12,939 nt of DNA, from assembly GCA_902803585.1 (NCBI GenBank), contig CADCQO010000241.1:1-12939 (forward strand). The letters are read 5' to 3'. Source of the DNA: an uncultured Ruminococcus sp. (GTDB lineage Bacteria; Bacillota; Clostridia; Oscillospirales; Acutalibacteraceae). A program made the position numbers and the translations under genes. Positions 1 to 8,394 of this stretch are shown here, one piece after another (within the stretch, counting starts at the first letter, position 1; every line of letters begins with the position of its first letter). The notes below the pieces were generated by a model. The model searched no databases and was not told the origin of the DNA. It saw only the letters and a program-made list of their open reading frames with translations.

Positions 1-1
1 A

Positions 2-1873
2 TTCGATGTAAAGTCATTGACAGTGGAGGAGATGGGACAGCTTTCGCAGGAGATACGGGACAAAATTGTAGAAACTGTCGCGCAGAACGGCGGGCATCTT
101 GCTTCTAACCTTGGTGTGGTGGAATTGACAGTAGCACTTCACAGTGTATTTGAAGTGCCGAAAGATAAAATTATATGGGACGTCGGCCATCAGTGCTACG
201 CTCATAAAATTCTGACAGGACGGAGTGATCAGATCGACACCATACGCACCGAAAACGGCTTGTCAGGATTTCCCAAACGCAGTGAAAGCTGTTATGACAG
301 TTTTGACACCGGTCACAGCAGTACTTCTATTTCGGCCGCTTACGGACTGGCGTGTTCGGAAAATATGCAGAAAAGCGGAGGTTATACCATTGCTGTGATC
401 GGTGACGGTGCGCTGTCAGGCGGTTTAGCCTACGAAGGTCTGAATAATGCAGGACGTTCCGGCAAACGGCTGATTGTTATTCTTAATGATAATAAGATGT
501 CAATTTCACCGAATGTCGGTTCAATGGCTGGCTATTTGTCTCGTATTCGTATCAAACCGTCGTATCTGAACGCAAAAACAAAAGTGCATCGCTTAGAGAA
601 AATACCGTTGATTGGCAAACCGCTTACACGGGGAATGCGACATTTCAAAGACTGGATGCGTGATGAATTTTTCGGTCAGAAGAATAATTTGTTTGAACAG
701 TTCGGCTTTACATATCTTGGACCGTATGACGGGCATAATATCACACAGCTCCGCACGGCATTCAAAGCCGCCAGACATAAACATGCTCCTGTGCTGATTC
801 ATATCTGTACTCAAAAGGGCAAAGGCTACGAATACGCTGAAAAAAATCCAAAGGACTTTCACGGTGTTTCCGCTTTTGATGTAGAAACGGGCGAGTCGAA
901 ATCATCTGCAAAAGGCTATTCCGATGTATTCGGTCAATGGATGTGTGAGCAGGCCAAAAAGGACAGCCGTATTTGTGCCATTACAGCGGCAATGGCAATA
1001 GGTACGGGACTGAACGGTTTTTCTGAGAAATACAAAGACAGATTTTATGATGTGGGAATTGCGGAGGAACACGCCGTCACTTTTGCGGCAGGTCTGGCGG
1101 CAGGCGGAATGATTCCTGTTTTTGCAGTATATTCCACTTTTTTGCAAAGAAGTTATGACCAGATTCTTCATGATGTGATGCTTCAGAAACTCCATGTTGT
1201 ACTGGCAGTTGACCGTGCAGGCATTGTTGGAGAGGACGGCGAAACACATCAGGGAATTTATGATGTAGCATTTCTCAATACCATGCCGCATATCACTGTT
1301 TTTGCTCCGTCAAGTTTTCAGGAATTGGAATTTTCACTGTCAAAGGCGGTTTTCCAGACAGATGGTCTGGCAGTGGTACGCTATCCGAGAGGAGGAGAAC
1401 AGTATATTCCTGATGATTATGAATACAGTGGGAAACCGTACAGTATGTATGGCGATGAAAAAGCAGATATTCTTCTGATAACCTATGGACGGGAATTTTC
1501 AGAGGCTTGTCTGGCAAAGGAACATCTTGCAGAGAAAGGTGTTTCCGTCTGCATTTTAAAGCTGAATGTCATCAAACCGCTTCCGATCGGCGCTTTTATG
1601 GCAGCAAAGAAATTTGAAACAGTTTATTTTTTTGAAGAAGGTATCCGCAGCGGGGGCATAGGGGAGCAGTTCGGTTTTCATTTGTATCAGGCGGATTTTA
1701 AAGGCAATTACAGTCTGATTGCACTGAATGGTATCATATCGCAGGCAAAAACGCAAAAAGCGCTGCATAAAGCAGGGTTAGACGCTCAGATGATAGAAAC
1801 CCGCATTCAAAACGATATTACTATAGGAGGACTTCATGGCAGGAAAAAAAAGACTGGACCTTTTGGTTTATGA
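2..1873 (+). CDS. dxs: 1-deoxy-D-xylulose-5-phosphate synthase (5' partial)
   Basis: Condenses pyruvate and glyceraldehyde 3-phosphate to DXP using thiamine diphosphate, the first step of the MEP isoprenoid pathway, in the cytosol. Numbering from the in-frame TTG at 17, visible motifs are DVGHQCY (H58), the ThDP/Mg motif starting GDGALSGG (129-136) with NDN at 157-159, the catalytic glutamate region VGIAEEHAVTFAAG (E350, matching E. coli E370), DGETHQG (407-413), and VVRYPRGG before the C-terminal transketolase domain. The frame is open to the window edge and residues before the TTG (FDVKS) still resemble the family N-terminus, so the true start lies upstream and TTG 17 is not the start. The 3' end overlaps tlyA by 38 nt, which supplies the basic tail GRKKKTGPFGL. 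First visible gene of the long operon. Identification is secure. Confidence 0.96.
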   Translation, partial: FDVKSLTVEEMGQLSQEIRDKIVETVAQNGGHLASNLGVVELTVALHSVFEVPKDKIIWDVGHQCYAHKILTGRSDQIDTIRTENGLSGFPKRSESCYDSFDTGHSSTSISAAYGLACSENMQKSGGYTIAVIGDGALSGGLAYEGLNNAGRSGKRLIVILNDNKMSISPNVGSMAGYLSRIRIKPSYLNAKTKVHRLEKIPLIGKPLTRGMRHFKDWMRDEFFGQKNNLFEQFGFTYLGPYDGHNITQLRTAFKAARHKHAPVLIHICTQKGKGYEYAEKNPKDFHGVSAFDVETGESKSSAKGYSDVFGQWMCEQAKKDSRICAITAAMAIGTGLNGFSEKYKDRFYDVGIAEEHAVTFAAGLAAGGMIPVFAVYSTFLQRSYDQILHDVMLQKLHVVLAVDRAGIVGEDGETHQGIYDVAFLNTMPHITVFAPSSFQELEFSLSKAVFQTDGLAVVRYPRGGEQYIPDDYEYSGKPYSMYGDEKADILLITYGREFSEACLAKEHLAEKGVSVCILKLNVIKPLPIGAFMAAKKFETVYFFEEGIRSGGIGEQFGFHLYQADFKGNYSLIALNGIISQAKTQKALHKAGLDAQMIETRIQNDITIGGLHGRKKKTGPFGL

Positions 1874-2672
1874 AGCCGGTTTGGCAGAAAGCAGAGAGAA
1901 AGCAAAGGCGTTGATTATGGCGGGCGTTATTTACGTCGACAATCAGAAAGCCGATAAACCGGGCACAACCTATCCCGAAGATACAAAACCGGAAATGCGC
2001 GGCACTAAGCTGAAATACGTCAGCCGCGGCGGATTGAAATTAGAAAAAGCGATGCAGTCGTTCGGTCTGGATATGACAGGGCTCACAACAATGGACATTG
2101 GTGCTTCCACAGGCGGATTTACGGATTGTATGCTGCAGAACGGCGCTGTAAAAGTGTATGCGGTTGATGTAGGTTATGGACAACTGGACTGGAAACTGCG
2201 CAGCGATGAAAGAGTTGTCAATCTGGAACGTACCAATGTTCGGTATATTACCAGTGAACAGGTTCCCGATGTGATTGACTTTTTTAGTGTAGATGTCTGT
2301 TTTATTTCGCTGACGCTTGTTTTGCCGGCTGTCAGACCGCTGCTGAAAGAAAACGGTACAGCAGTTTGTTTGATAAAGCCCCAGTTTGAAGCAGGGAAAG
2401 GAAAGGTAGGCAAAAACGGCGTTGTGCGTGATCGTCAGATTCATGAGGAAGTCATACAGAAGATCATAGATTATTGTTTGCATAACGGTTTCGATGTTCT
2501 TGATCTGGACTATTCTCCTATCAAGGGGCCGGAGGGAAATATCGAGTACCTGCTTTATATCCGGAAGTCGGAGGAACCGAAGGCAGTCAAAGAGCCGGAC
2601 GTTGAGGCGGTTGTAACAGCTTCCCATCAGCAGTTGGATCAGCAGGCAGGAAAACAGCAGTTTTCTTTATGA
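1836..2672 (+). CDS. tlyA: TlyA family rRNA 2'-O-methyltransferase
   Basis: Predicted SAM-dependent ribose methyltransferase of the TlyA/hemolysin A family, which in studied bacteria methylates 23S rRNA (and 16S in the longer type). The protein has 278 aa. An S4 RNA-binding domain covers about residues 5-60, followed by an FtsJ/RrmJ-like Rossmann domain with the SAM motif DIGASTGGFTDC (87-98). The K-D-K-E catalytic tetrad described for M. tuberculosis TlyA appears preserved as K68, D153, K181 and E237 (in GPEGNIE). The start ATG has AGGAGG 5 nt upstream and lies inside the end of dxs, suggesting coupled translation. The position between dxs and nadK/argR is the usual clostridial order. After the conserved ILLYIRK-like end there is a glutamine-rich tail of about 35 residues. 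The name hemolysin sometimes given to this family is misleading. Confidence 0.94.
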   Translation: MAGKKRLDLLVYEAGLAESREKAKALIMAGVIYVDNQKADKPGTTYPEDTKPEMRGTKLKYVSRGGLKLEKAMQSFGLDMTGLTTMDIGASTGGFTDCMLQNGAVKVYAVDVGYGQLDWKLRSDERVVNLERTNVRYITSEQVPDVIDFFSVDVCFISLTLVLPAVRPLLKENGTAVCLIKPQFEAGKGKVGKNGVVRDRQIHEEVIQKIIDYCLHNGFDVLDLDYSPIKGPEGNIEYLLYIRKSEEPKAVKEPDVEAVVTASHQQLDQQAGKQQFSL

Positions 2673-2687
2673 AAGACAGGTGTATGT

Positions 2688-3569
2688 ATGAACAGTATCC
2701 GGAAAGTTGCGGTCATTCCCAATCTGACAAAAAAAGACGCTTACAGCACGACATTACAAGTGCTGACACGGCTGCAGAAGCTGCAGATCGCGGTTTTTAT
2801 GACAAAAGAATACGCCGGTACTTTTCCGAGCAGCAGCATTACCTTTTGTGAAACGCCGGAAGAACTTTGTCAGATGGCAGATGTTGTCTTAACGATCGGC
2901 GGCGATGGAACGATCATTCATGCAGCCATTCATGCTTCTTTTTTTCACAAACCGATTCTGGGCATCAATACAGGCCGTCTGGGATTTGTTGCTGAGCTGG
3001 AAAAGGACGAACTGGATATGCTGTCACGGCTGGCAGATGGTTCTTACAGTGTAGATAAACGCATGATGCTCAGTGTTACACACACCAGTCGGGAAGGTAC
3101 AAGAGAATTCCGTGCTATGAACGATGTTGTCATTTCGAGAGGCTCGCTGTCACGGCTGATTGACATTGATGTGTCTTTGGCGGCTGAGAAAGGTTATATA
3201 TGCAGCTATCGTGCAGATGGCCTGATCGTGTCTACTCCCACAGGCTCAAGTGCTTATTCTCTGGCGGCAGGCGGTCCTGTTGTAGAACCTACAATGAAAT
3301 GTATTCTCATGACACCCGTATGTTCCCATTCTCTTTTTGCAAGACCTGTTGTATTCAGCCATCATTCCCGCCTGTCCGTGACAGCCTCCTGCGATGACGA
3401 CACACAGGTTTTTCTGACAGTAGACGGTGCTGTTACAGTAACAGTACATCGGGAAGACGTGATACTTTTATCAGAAGCAGAAACGGAAACAGAGTTTATC
3501 AGACTGAAAGACAGAACGTTTTACAAAGTGTTAAATGACAAATTCACCGAGAAAGGCAGATCGCTATGA
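2688..3569 (+). CDS. nadK: NAD kinase
   Basis: Phosphorylates NAD to NADP using ATP or polyphosphate in the cytosol. The protein has 293 aa, normal for the family. Diagnostic motifs are GGDGT at 71-75 (nucleotide and phosphate binding), GINTGRLGF at 92-100, the AMNDVVI segment with N145-D146, and TPTGSSAYSLAAGGP at 183-197. The ATG at 2688 begins 15 nt after the tlyA stop, with only a modest AGGTG ribosome binding site, so coupling to tlyA translation is plausible. Its stop overlaps the argR start as ATGA. Placing nadK between tlyA and argR is typical of Clostridia, whereas Bacillus subtilis lacks it here. No motif is missing. Confidence 0.96.
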   Translation: MNSIRKVAVIPNLTKKDAYSTTLQVLTRLQKLQIAVFMTKEYAGTFPSSSITFCETPEELCQMADVVLTIGGDGTIIHAAIHASFFHKPILGINTGRLGFVAELEKDELDMLSRLADGSYSVDKRMMLSVTHTSREGTREFRAMNDVVISRGSLSRLIDIDVSLAAEKGYICSYRADGLIVSTPTGSSAYSLAAGGPVVEPTMKCILMTPVCSHSLFARPVVFSHHSRLSVTASCDDDTQVFLTVDGAVTVTVHREDVILLSEAETETEFIRLKDRTFYKVLNDKFTEKGRSL

Positions 3570-4036
3570 AATCGAAACGTCAGGCACATATTTTAGCACT
3601 TATCAAAGAACATGACATAGAAACCCAGTCCGATCTTTTGGAAATGTTGAAAAAGGACGGTTTTCCCGTTACGCAGGCAACAGTTTCCAGAGATATCAGG
3701 GAATTGCGGCTGATAAAAACACTCACCAGCAGCGGTGTCTATAAATATGCGCCCGAAACGCCTTCCAGCGAAGAAGTGTTGTCCTATGCCTATCTTTTTG
3801 CAACAGCAATTGTCAGTGTATCGGCCGCCCATAATCTGGTGGTTATCAAAACACAGAACGGTATGGCGCAGGCGGTATGTGCGGCACTTGACGCAACGGA
3901 GCGGACGGGAGTACTGGGGACGATTGCAGGAGAAGATACGATTTTTGCAGCGACCCGTACAGATGCTGTGGCTTTGGAATTGGCAGCAGATATCCGGAAA
4001 ATAATGGCGAACAAGAATAATTCATTTATATCGTGA
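3566..4036 (+). CDS. argR: Arginine repressor ArgR/AhrC
   Basis: Arginine-responsive transcription regulator, acting as a hexamer in the family. The protein has 156 aa. The N-terminal winged helix (about 1-65) contains the recognition segment TQATVSRDIRELRLIKT (36-52). The C-terminal oligomerisation and arginine-binding domain (about 80-150) contains GTIAGEDTIF at 118-127. E. coli ArgR has GDDT here, with D128 and D129 contacting arginine; this protein has E at the first position. The ATG overlaps the nadK stop (ATGA), and GAAAGG lies 9 nt upstream. The place directly before recN matches ahrC-recN in B. subtilis and many Firmicutes. I see no convincing ARG box in front of any gene here, so what it regulates cannot be read from this window. 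Confidence 0.95.
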   Translation: MKSKRQAHILALIKEHDIETQSDLLEMLKKDGFPVTQATVSRDIRELRLIKTLTSSGVYKYAPETPSSEEVLSYAYLFATAIVSVSAAHNLVVIKTQNGMAQAVCAALDATERTGVLGTIAGEDTIFAATRTDAVALELAADIRKIMANKNNSFIS

Positions 4037-4046
4037 GGACACAACC

Positions 4047-5717
4047 ATGTTAAGCAATCTTTACATCGAAAATATTGCTGTTATCGAGAAAACAAGCATT
4101 GATTTTGGAAAAGGACTGAACGTACTGACCGGTGAAACAGGTGCAGGAAAGTCGATCGTGATTGACTCGATCAATGCGATACTTGGCAATCGTACTTCAA
4201 AAGATCTTATCCGCAGCGGCTGTGACAGTGCTTTTGTCAGTGCGGAGTTTACTGATCCTTCCCCGCAGGCAGCGGCGGTGCTGAGTGAATACGGATTTGA
4301 GCCGGAAGAAGGCACCGTCATTATCCAGCGGGAACTAAGTGCTGCGGGAAAAGGCCGCTGCCGCATCAACGGAAGACCGACAACGGCAAGTGTTCTCAAG
4401 GCGGTAGGCGTTTATCTGATGAATATTCATGGTCAGCACGAAAATTACGAGCTGATGTCACCGGAACTGCATATCCGCTATATTGACAAATTAGGGGAAC
4501 TTTCGGAGGAACTGCAGGCTTATCAGACAGTATACAAGCGTTATCAGGTCCTGAAAAACGAGCTGGACAAAGCAAGATACGATGAAGCAGAGAGAGAGCG
4601 GCGGCTGGATATTCTGAATTATCAGGTAGATGAACTGGAAGCAGCAGAACTGACAGTTGGTGAATACGAAGAATTGCTGGAGCAGCGGACACTGATTGAA
4701 AACAGGGAACGTATTGCAGAGGCACTGAACGAAGCAAAGGAATGGCTTAACGGCAGCGATGAAAGTGACGGAGCGATTCAGATGACAGAATCCGCCAGCC
4801 GTTCTCTGAGTGAGATCACGTCTGTTTATGCAGATGCAGCAAGTCTTGCAGAACGTCTGCAAAACGTGATTTATGAATTAGAAGACTGTCACAGCGAAAT
4901 TGCAGATATGACGGAATCAGCGGATGGTGAAATGGAAAATCTCGAAGCCATCGAAGACAGAATTGATCTCATTCACCGTTTAGGGCGAAAATACGGCGAT
5001 ACCATAGAAGAAATGCTGCAATTTCTTGAGAAAGCCCGTCAGGAACGGGACTATCTGGAAAAATACGAAGAGAACCGTGAAACGCTCACAAAAGAGTGCA
5101 GAGAGGCTTATCAGCAGGCGTTAGGATTAGCAGAAGCCTTGTCTGCCAGACGGCGTACAACCGCACAGCATTTTGCTGAGGCAGTCAGCAAGGAAATGGC
5201 TTTTCTGGATATGCCGAATGTGTCGCTGATTGTCCGTCAGGAAAAATGTCCGCTCAACATGATGGGGTGCGATGCAGCGGAAATTTTGATTTCTGCCAAT
5301 CCGGGAGAAGACCCGAAGCCGGTTGCAAAAATTGCCTCAGGCGGTGAATTGTCCCGTATGATGCTGGCAATCAAAAATGTGCTGGCGGATAAAGATGATA
5401 TTGATACATTGATTTTTGATGAAATTGATACAGGCATCAGCGGCAGTGCTGCTCAGAAAGTAGGTCTGAAGCTGAAAGAGGTATCAGGAAGCCGGCAGGT
5501 GCTTTGTGTAACTCATCAGGCGCAGATTGCGGCTTTGGCAGATGAGCATTTCAAGATTGCAAAAACTGTTTCCGGCGGAAAGACTTACACCGGCGTGACG
5601 GCGTTGGACTTTGACGGCAGACGAAATGAACTGGCAAGAATTATAGGCGGTGTAGAGATCACCAAAGCCACATTAGACTATGCAGAAGAGCTGCTGCGAC
5701 AAAATCCGGTAGCTTGA
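4047..5717 (+). CDS. recN: DNA repair protein RecN
   Basis: SMC-like ATPase that acts early in double-strand-break repair and, in competent bacteria, on incoming single-stranded DNA. The full length is 556 aa. The N-terminal ATPase half has the start MLSNLYIENIAVIEK and the Walker A motif GETGAGKS (29-36). A long charged coiled coil occupies about residues 150-370. The C-terminal half carries the ABC signature SGGELSRMML (from about 430), the Walker B motif TLIFDEIDTGISG (about 454-466) and the switch histidine in VTHQAQIAALAD. The ATG follows GTGAGGA, which overlaps the argR stop, with a 10 nt gap between genes. argR-recN adjacency is conserved in Firmicutes. Sequence and length show nothing abnormal. 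Confidence 0.97.
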   Translation: MLSNLYIENIAVIEKTSIDFGKGLNVLTGETGAGKSIVIDSINAILGNRTSKDLIRSGCDSAFVSAEFTDPSPQAAAVLSEYGFEPEEGTVIIQRELSAAGKGRCRINGRPTTASVLKAVGVYLMNIHGQHENYELMSPELHIRYIDKLGELSEELQAYQTVYKRYQVLKNELDKARYDEAERERRLDILNYQVDELEAAELTVGEYEELLEQRTLIENRERIAEALNEAKEWLNGSDESDGAIQMTESASRSLSEITSVYADAASLAERLQNVIYELEDCHSEIADMTESADGEMENLEAIEDRIDLIHRLGRKYGDTIEEMLQFLEKARQERDYLEKYEENRETLTKECREAYQQALGLAEALSARRRTTAQHFAEAVSKEMAFLDMPNVSLIVRQEKCPLNMMGCDAAEILISANPGEDPKPVAKIASGGELSRMMLAIKNVLADKDDIDTLIFDEIDTGISGSAAQKVGLKLKEVSGSRQVLCVTHQAQIAALADEHFKIAKTVSGGKTYTGVTALDFDGRRNELARIIGGVEITKATLDYAEELLRQNPVA

Positions 5718-5730
5718 AATATATAAACAC

Positions 5731-5737
5731 AAAGGAG
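5731..5737 (+). promoter_or_regulatory. Ribosome binding site fixing the HIT gene start
   Basis: AAAGGAG lies 9 nt before the ATG at 5747. It selects this ATG over an in-frame TTG at 5714 that overlaps the recN stop and has no ribosome binding site. Confidence 0.75.
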
Positions 5738-5746
5738 TTTTTTATC

Positions 5747-6088
5747 ATGGATTGTATTTTTTGTAAGATCATCAGCGGTGAAATCCCTTCAAAGAAGGTG
5801 TACGAAGACGAAAGCGTTTATGCTTTTTATGACATCAACCCGATGGCACCGGTTCATGTGCTGATCGTACCCAAGACACATATTGCTTCTATCAACGAGC
5901 TTACCCCTGAAAACAGTGCAGTAGTGGCGCATATCTATGAGGTAGCGGCAAAGCTGGCGAAGGAATTGGGCGTTGCAGAGAGCGGTTACCGTATGGTATC
6001 AAACTGCGGTGCAGATGCCGGACAGACTGTTTTCCACCTGCATTTTCATCTGTTGGGCGGCAGACCGCTCAAGGTAGATATGTGCTGA
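5747..6088 (+). CDS. HIT family (HINT-type) nucleotide hydrolase
   Basis: Small histidine-triad protein of 113 aa, probably a purine nucleoside phosphoramidase or nucleotidyl hydrolase of the Hint branch; the cellular substrate is unknown. The N-terminal CIFCKI places C3 and C6 as likely zinc ligands, as in many Firmicutes members. The signature HLHFHLLGG gives the triad H97, H99 and H101, H99 being the expected nucleophile. The start MDCIFCKIISGEIPS is the family norm and supports ATG 5747, which has a good AAAGGAG site. The gene lies 29 nt after recN and 35 nt before comEC and is probably cotranscribed with both; no functional link to DNA uptake is implied. Confidence 0.93.
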   Translation: MDCIFCKIISGEIPSKKVYEDESVYAFYDINPMAPVHVLIVPKTHIASINELTPENSAVVAHIYEVAAKLAKELGVAESGYRMVSNCGADAGQTVFHLHFHLLGGRPLKVDMC

Positions 6089-6123
6089 GAAAAGTATAAA
6101 TTTATCCGTTCGGAGGCATCTGC

Positions 6124-8394
6124 ATGAAGCGACCGTCAGCAGTTATTGGTTTTGTTTATCTCGCTGCATCAGCGGTCGCTGTTTTTTTGGGCAAAGAATA
6201 TTCTCTTGTTTTAGCGGGTATTTTTTTGTTAGGGTTTGCTGTTACGATGAAAAGCAGACGTCTGCGCAGCCAGAAAGCTTTTCCTGCAGCAATGCTGACA
6301 GCACTGGCGGCGATGCTTGCTTTTTCATGTTATACAGCTTTGTTTGTCACGCCGACAGAATCCTTTCTTGATAAAAGTGCGATGGTAAAAGCGGAACTTT
6401 GCGAACTGCCTTATACGCAGTATGACAGGTATTATTATGAACTGCGGGTCAAGGAACTTGAAATGAATCATAAAGTGCTGTCCATTGATACCAAAATTCT
6501 GGTTTATTCCCAAAAGCCGCTGGAGATAGAACCGTTTGACACGATTGAGGCTGTGGTCAGTTTTGACCGTACGGTCAATTCCTATCGTCTTGGAAAAGGC
6601 ATCACGCTGACCGGTCATCTGCCGCAGCCTGAGAAAGCGGTTATTACGTCAGGCGAAGGACACAGACCGTTATTTTACTATGCCCTGCAGATCCGCAAGG
6701 GACTGTCCGATACCATTCATGGTCTTCTGCCGGAAAAACAGGCAGCTTTTGTGTCAGGCTTTCTTTTGGGAGAGAAAAACGGCATCTCGGAAGAAGTGCG
6801 GAACGATCTCCAGGCGGCGGGTTTATCTCATATTATTGTTGTTTCAGGTCTGCATCTTTCCATTCTGACAGGGATTTTTTATTCCGTTGTGCTTCGCCTG
6901 CTCCGCCACAGAACGACAGCGCTTCTTTTGACAATGTTGTTGGTGCTGTCATATATGACGGTTACAGGATTTTCTCCGTCAGTCATAAGGGCAGGCATTA
7001 TGCAGTTGATTTATCTTGCGGCCGTCCTTATGACAGAATCCTCTGATTCGCTGAATTCTCTGGGATTTTCGGTCTGGGTAATAATCGTGCTGAATCCATA
7101 TGCAGCAGCGGATATCAGTTTGCTGCTGTCATTTTCGGCAACGCTTGGTATTATTTTCGGAGCTCAAAAAATAGCAAAATACAGTCAGGAACATACAACG
7201 CCGCTGGCTTTTTCAGGATATCCCTTAAAGGAAAAAATCAGTCATTCTGTGCGGAAAAATTTTTTTGGTCTGCTGGGTGTTTCCCTGTCAGCGTATGTTT
7301 TCACGATACCGGTGACAGTGCTGTATTTCCATCGGCTTTCAGTGTATTCCGTGCTTTCCAATATGGCATCAGCACCAGTTATTATGCCGCTGATGACTGC
7401 GGTCGTTCTCATGCTGCTGTTTCACTTCAGCGTGATACTGTCTTTTCTGGCAGTCCCCTGTTGTGCGGTGGTCAGTTTCCTGTCAGATTATATAACAGGT
7501 GCAGCGGCGCAGACAGCACATTTTCCGTTTGCTGTTCTGTCGTTGTCCTATCGTTTTGTACCCTGGTGGGCAGTGGGCATGATAATACTGAGTGCGGTAC
7601 TTTTTCTGTGCAGAGGAAAAAAGTATCGGGTACGCATTCTTGTGTTCACAGGTATTTTTTCGCTGACAGCAGGCGTTATACTGACAGAGATACATAATTA
7701 CAATTCGATCCGTATTGCTGTACTGGATACAGGCAGCGGTGCCTCCATTTTTGTCTTGGAAAACAATAAAGCGGCTGTTTTGTCGTGCGGCGGGGACTAT
7801 TCCGCTTATTATTCCGTAAAGAAATATCTTTCGGATACACAGATACAGTCACTTTCCCTGATGCTGCTGACCAGCCGCAAAGGAGAGTCTTCTGCCTATG
7901 CGGAGAGGCTTTTGCAGGATTTTGAAACAGAAACCGTTCTGGCTTGCGGAAAAACACGCTGGGAAAAGATGCTTCAGCCGCTTCAGGAACGTATCGAAAT
8001 CTGTATGTATGCTGATACACGCAAAAATCCCATGCAGCGGCTGCAGTATGACGATAAAACGATTACAGTTTATGAAACCAGCAAGTGTCACGCATTTTTG
8101 ACAGAACTGCATGGTTATCGTATTCTGTTCTGTCAGTCGGAAACAGATGCTGCACTGCTGCCGGACGATTGGAAAAACGGTGATCTGCTGATTCTGAATG
8201 GCTTCATAGACAATAAACAGGAACTGAATTATTCAGCGGTTATTATTGCAGATATTCCCATGAACCGTGTCAGATATCTTTCTCTCAGCGATCATGAAAA
8301 TATCTATCGTACCTATGAGGGACAGCATATTGTTGTACGGCTGTATCCCGACAATCAAACGCAAATAAGGAGGGAAAGCCTGTGGGTAAGCTGA
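6124..8394 (+). CDS. comEC: ComEC/Rec2 DNA uptake channel with degenerate MBL domain
   Basis: Predicted inner-membrane channel for single-stranded DNA entry during transformation, 756 aa and so full length (B. subtilis ComEC is about 776). N-terminal membrane helices occupy about 8-40 and 53-75. A soluble DUF4131/OB-like region follows to about 190, then the Competence domain (about 205-500) with GFLLGEKNGI and AGLSHIIVVSGLHLS (about 232-246) and several hydrophobic helices. The C-terminal region from about 529 aligns with the metallo-beta-lactamase-like domain, but the opening is LDTGSGAS where DVGQGDA is usual, and LLTSRKGESS (about 582-591) stands where LSHPDxDHxGG is expected, so the metal ligands are gone. 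GGAGG precedes the ATG by 7 nt. The comEC-holA order is widespread in Firmicutes. Channel activity is plausible; nuclease activity of the C-terminus is doubtful. Confidence 0.93.
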   Translation: MKRPSAVIGFVYLAASAVAVFLGKEYSLVLAGIFLLGFAVTMKSRRLRSQKAFPAAMLTALAAMLAFSCYTALFVTPTESFLDKSAMVKAELCELPYTQYDRYYYELRVKELEMNHKVLSIDTKILVYSQKPLEIEPFDTIEAVVSFDRTVNSYRLGKGITLTGHLPQPEKAVITSGEGHRPLFYYALQIRKGLSDTIHGLLPEKQAAFVSGFLLGEKNGISEEVRNDLQAAGLSHIIVVSGLHLSILTGIFYSVVLRLLRHRTTALLLTMLLVLSYMTVTGFSPSVIRAGIMQLIYLAAVLMTESSDSLNSLGFSVWVIIVLNPYAAADISLLLSFSATLGIIFGAQKIAKYSQEHTTPLAFSGYPLKEKISHSVRKNFFGLLGVSLSAYVFTIPVTVLYFHRLSVYSVLSNMASAPVIMPLMTAVVLMLLFHFSVILSFLAVPCCAVVSFLSDYITGAAAQTAHFPFAVLSLSYRFVPWWAVGMIILSAVLFLCRGKKYRVRILVFTGIFSLTAGVILTEIHNYNSIRIAVLDTGSGASIFVLENNKAAVLSCGGDYSAYYSVKKYLSDTQIQSLSLMLLTSRKGESSAYAERLLQDFETETVLACGKTRWEKMLQPLQERIEICMYADTRKNPMQRLQYDDKTITVYETSKCHAFLTELHGYRILFCQSETDAALLPDDWKNGDLLILNGFIDNKQELNYSAVIIADIPMNRVRYLSLSDHENIYRTYEGQHIVVRLYPDNQTQIRRESLWVS
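8367..8374 (+). promoter_or_regulatory. Ribosome binding site for the GTG start of holA
   Basis: AAGGAGGG lies 7 nt before GTG 8382, inside the last codons of comEC. Its strength supports the GTG start and a 13 nt overlap of the two genes. Confidence 0.75.

Noticed and set aside
17..19. TTG at 17 as the start of dxs
   Set aside because: The frame is open to the window edge, upstream residues still look like Dxs, and no ribosome binding site precedes it.
2040..2627. Long antisense frame (195 codons) opposite tlyA
   Set aside because: It lies wholly opposite a well-supported methyltransferase gene, resembles no known family, is very Cys/His-rich in the manner of shadow frames, and has no ribosome binding site.
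2768..2787. Short tandem CTGCAGAAG/CTGCAG in nadK
   Set aside because: Two copies within coding sequence, explained by the codons for LQKLQ; no wider repeat.
4491..4862. Antisense frame of 123 codons opposite the recN coiled coil
   Set aside because: Composition (many Cys, Phe, Gln) is what the complement of a charged coiled-coil gene gives; no start signal or homology is seen.
5714..5746. Upstream TTG start giving the HIT protein 11 extra residues
   Set aside because: It overlaps the recN stop, lacks a ribosome binding site, and the family normally begins at MDCIFCKI, which has AAAGGAG in front.
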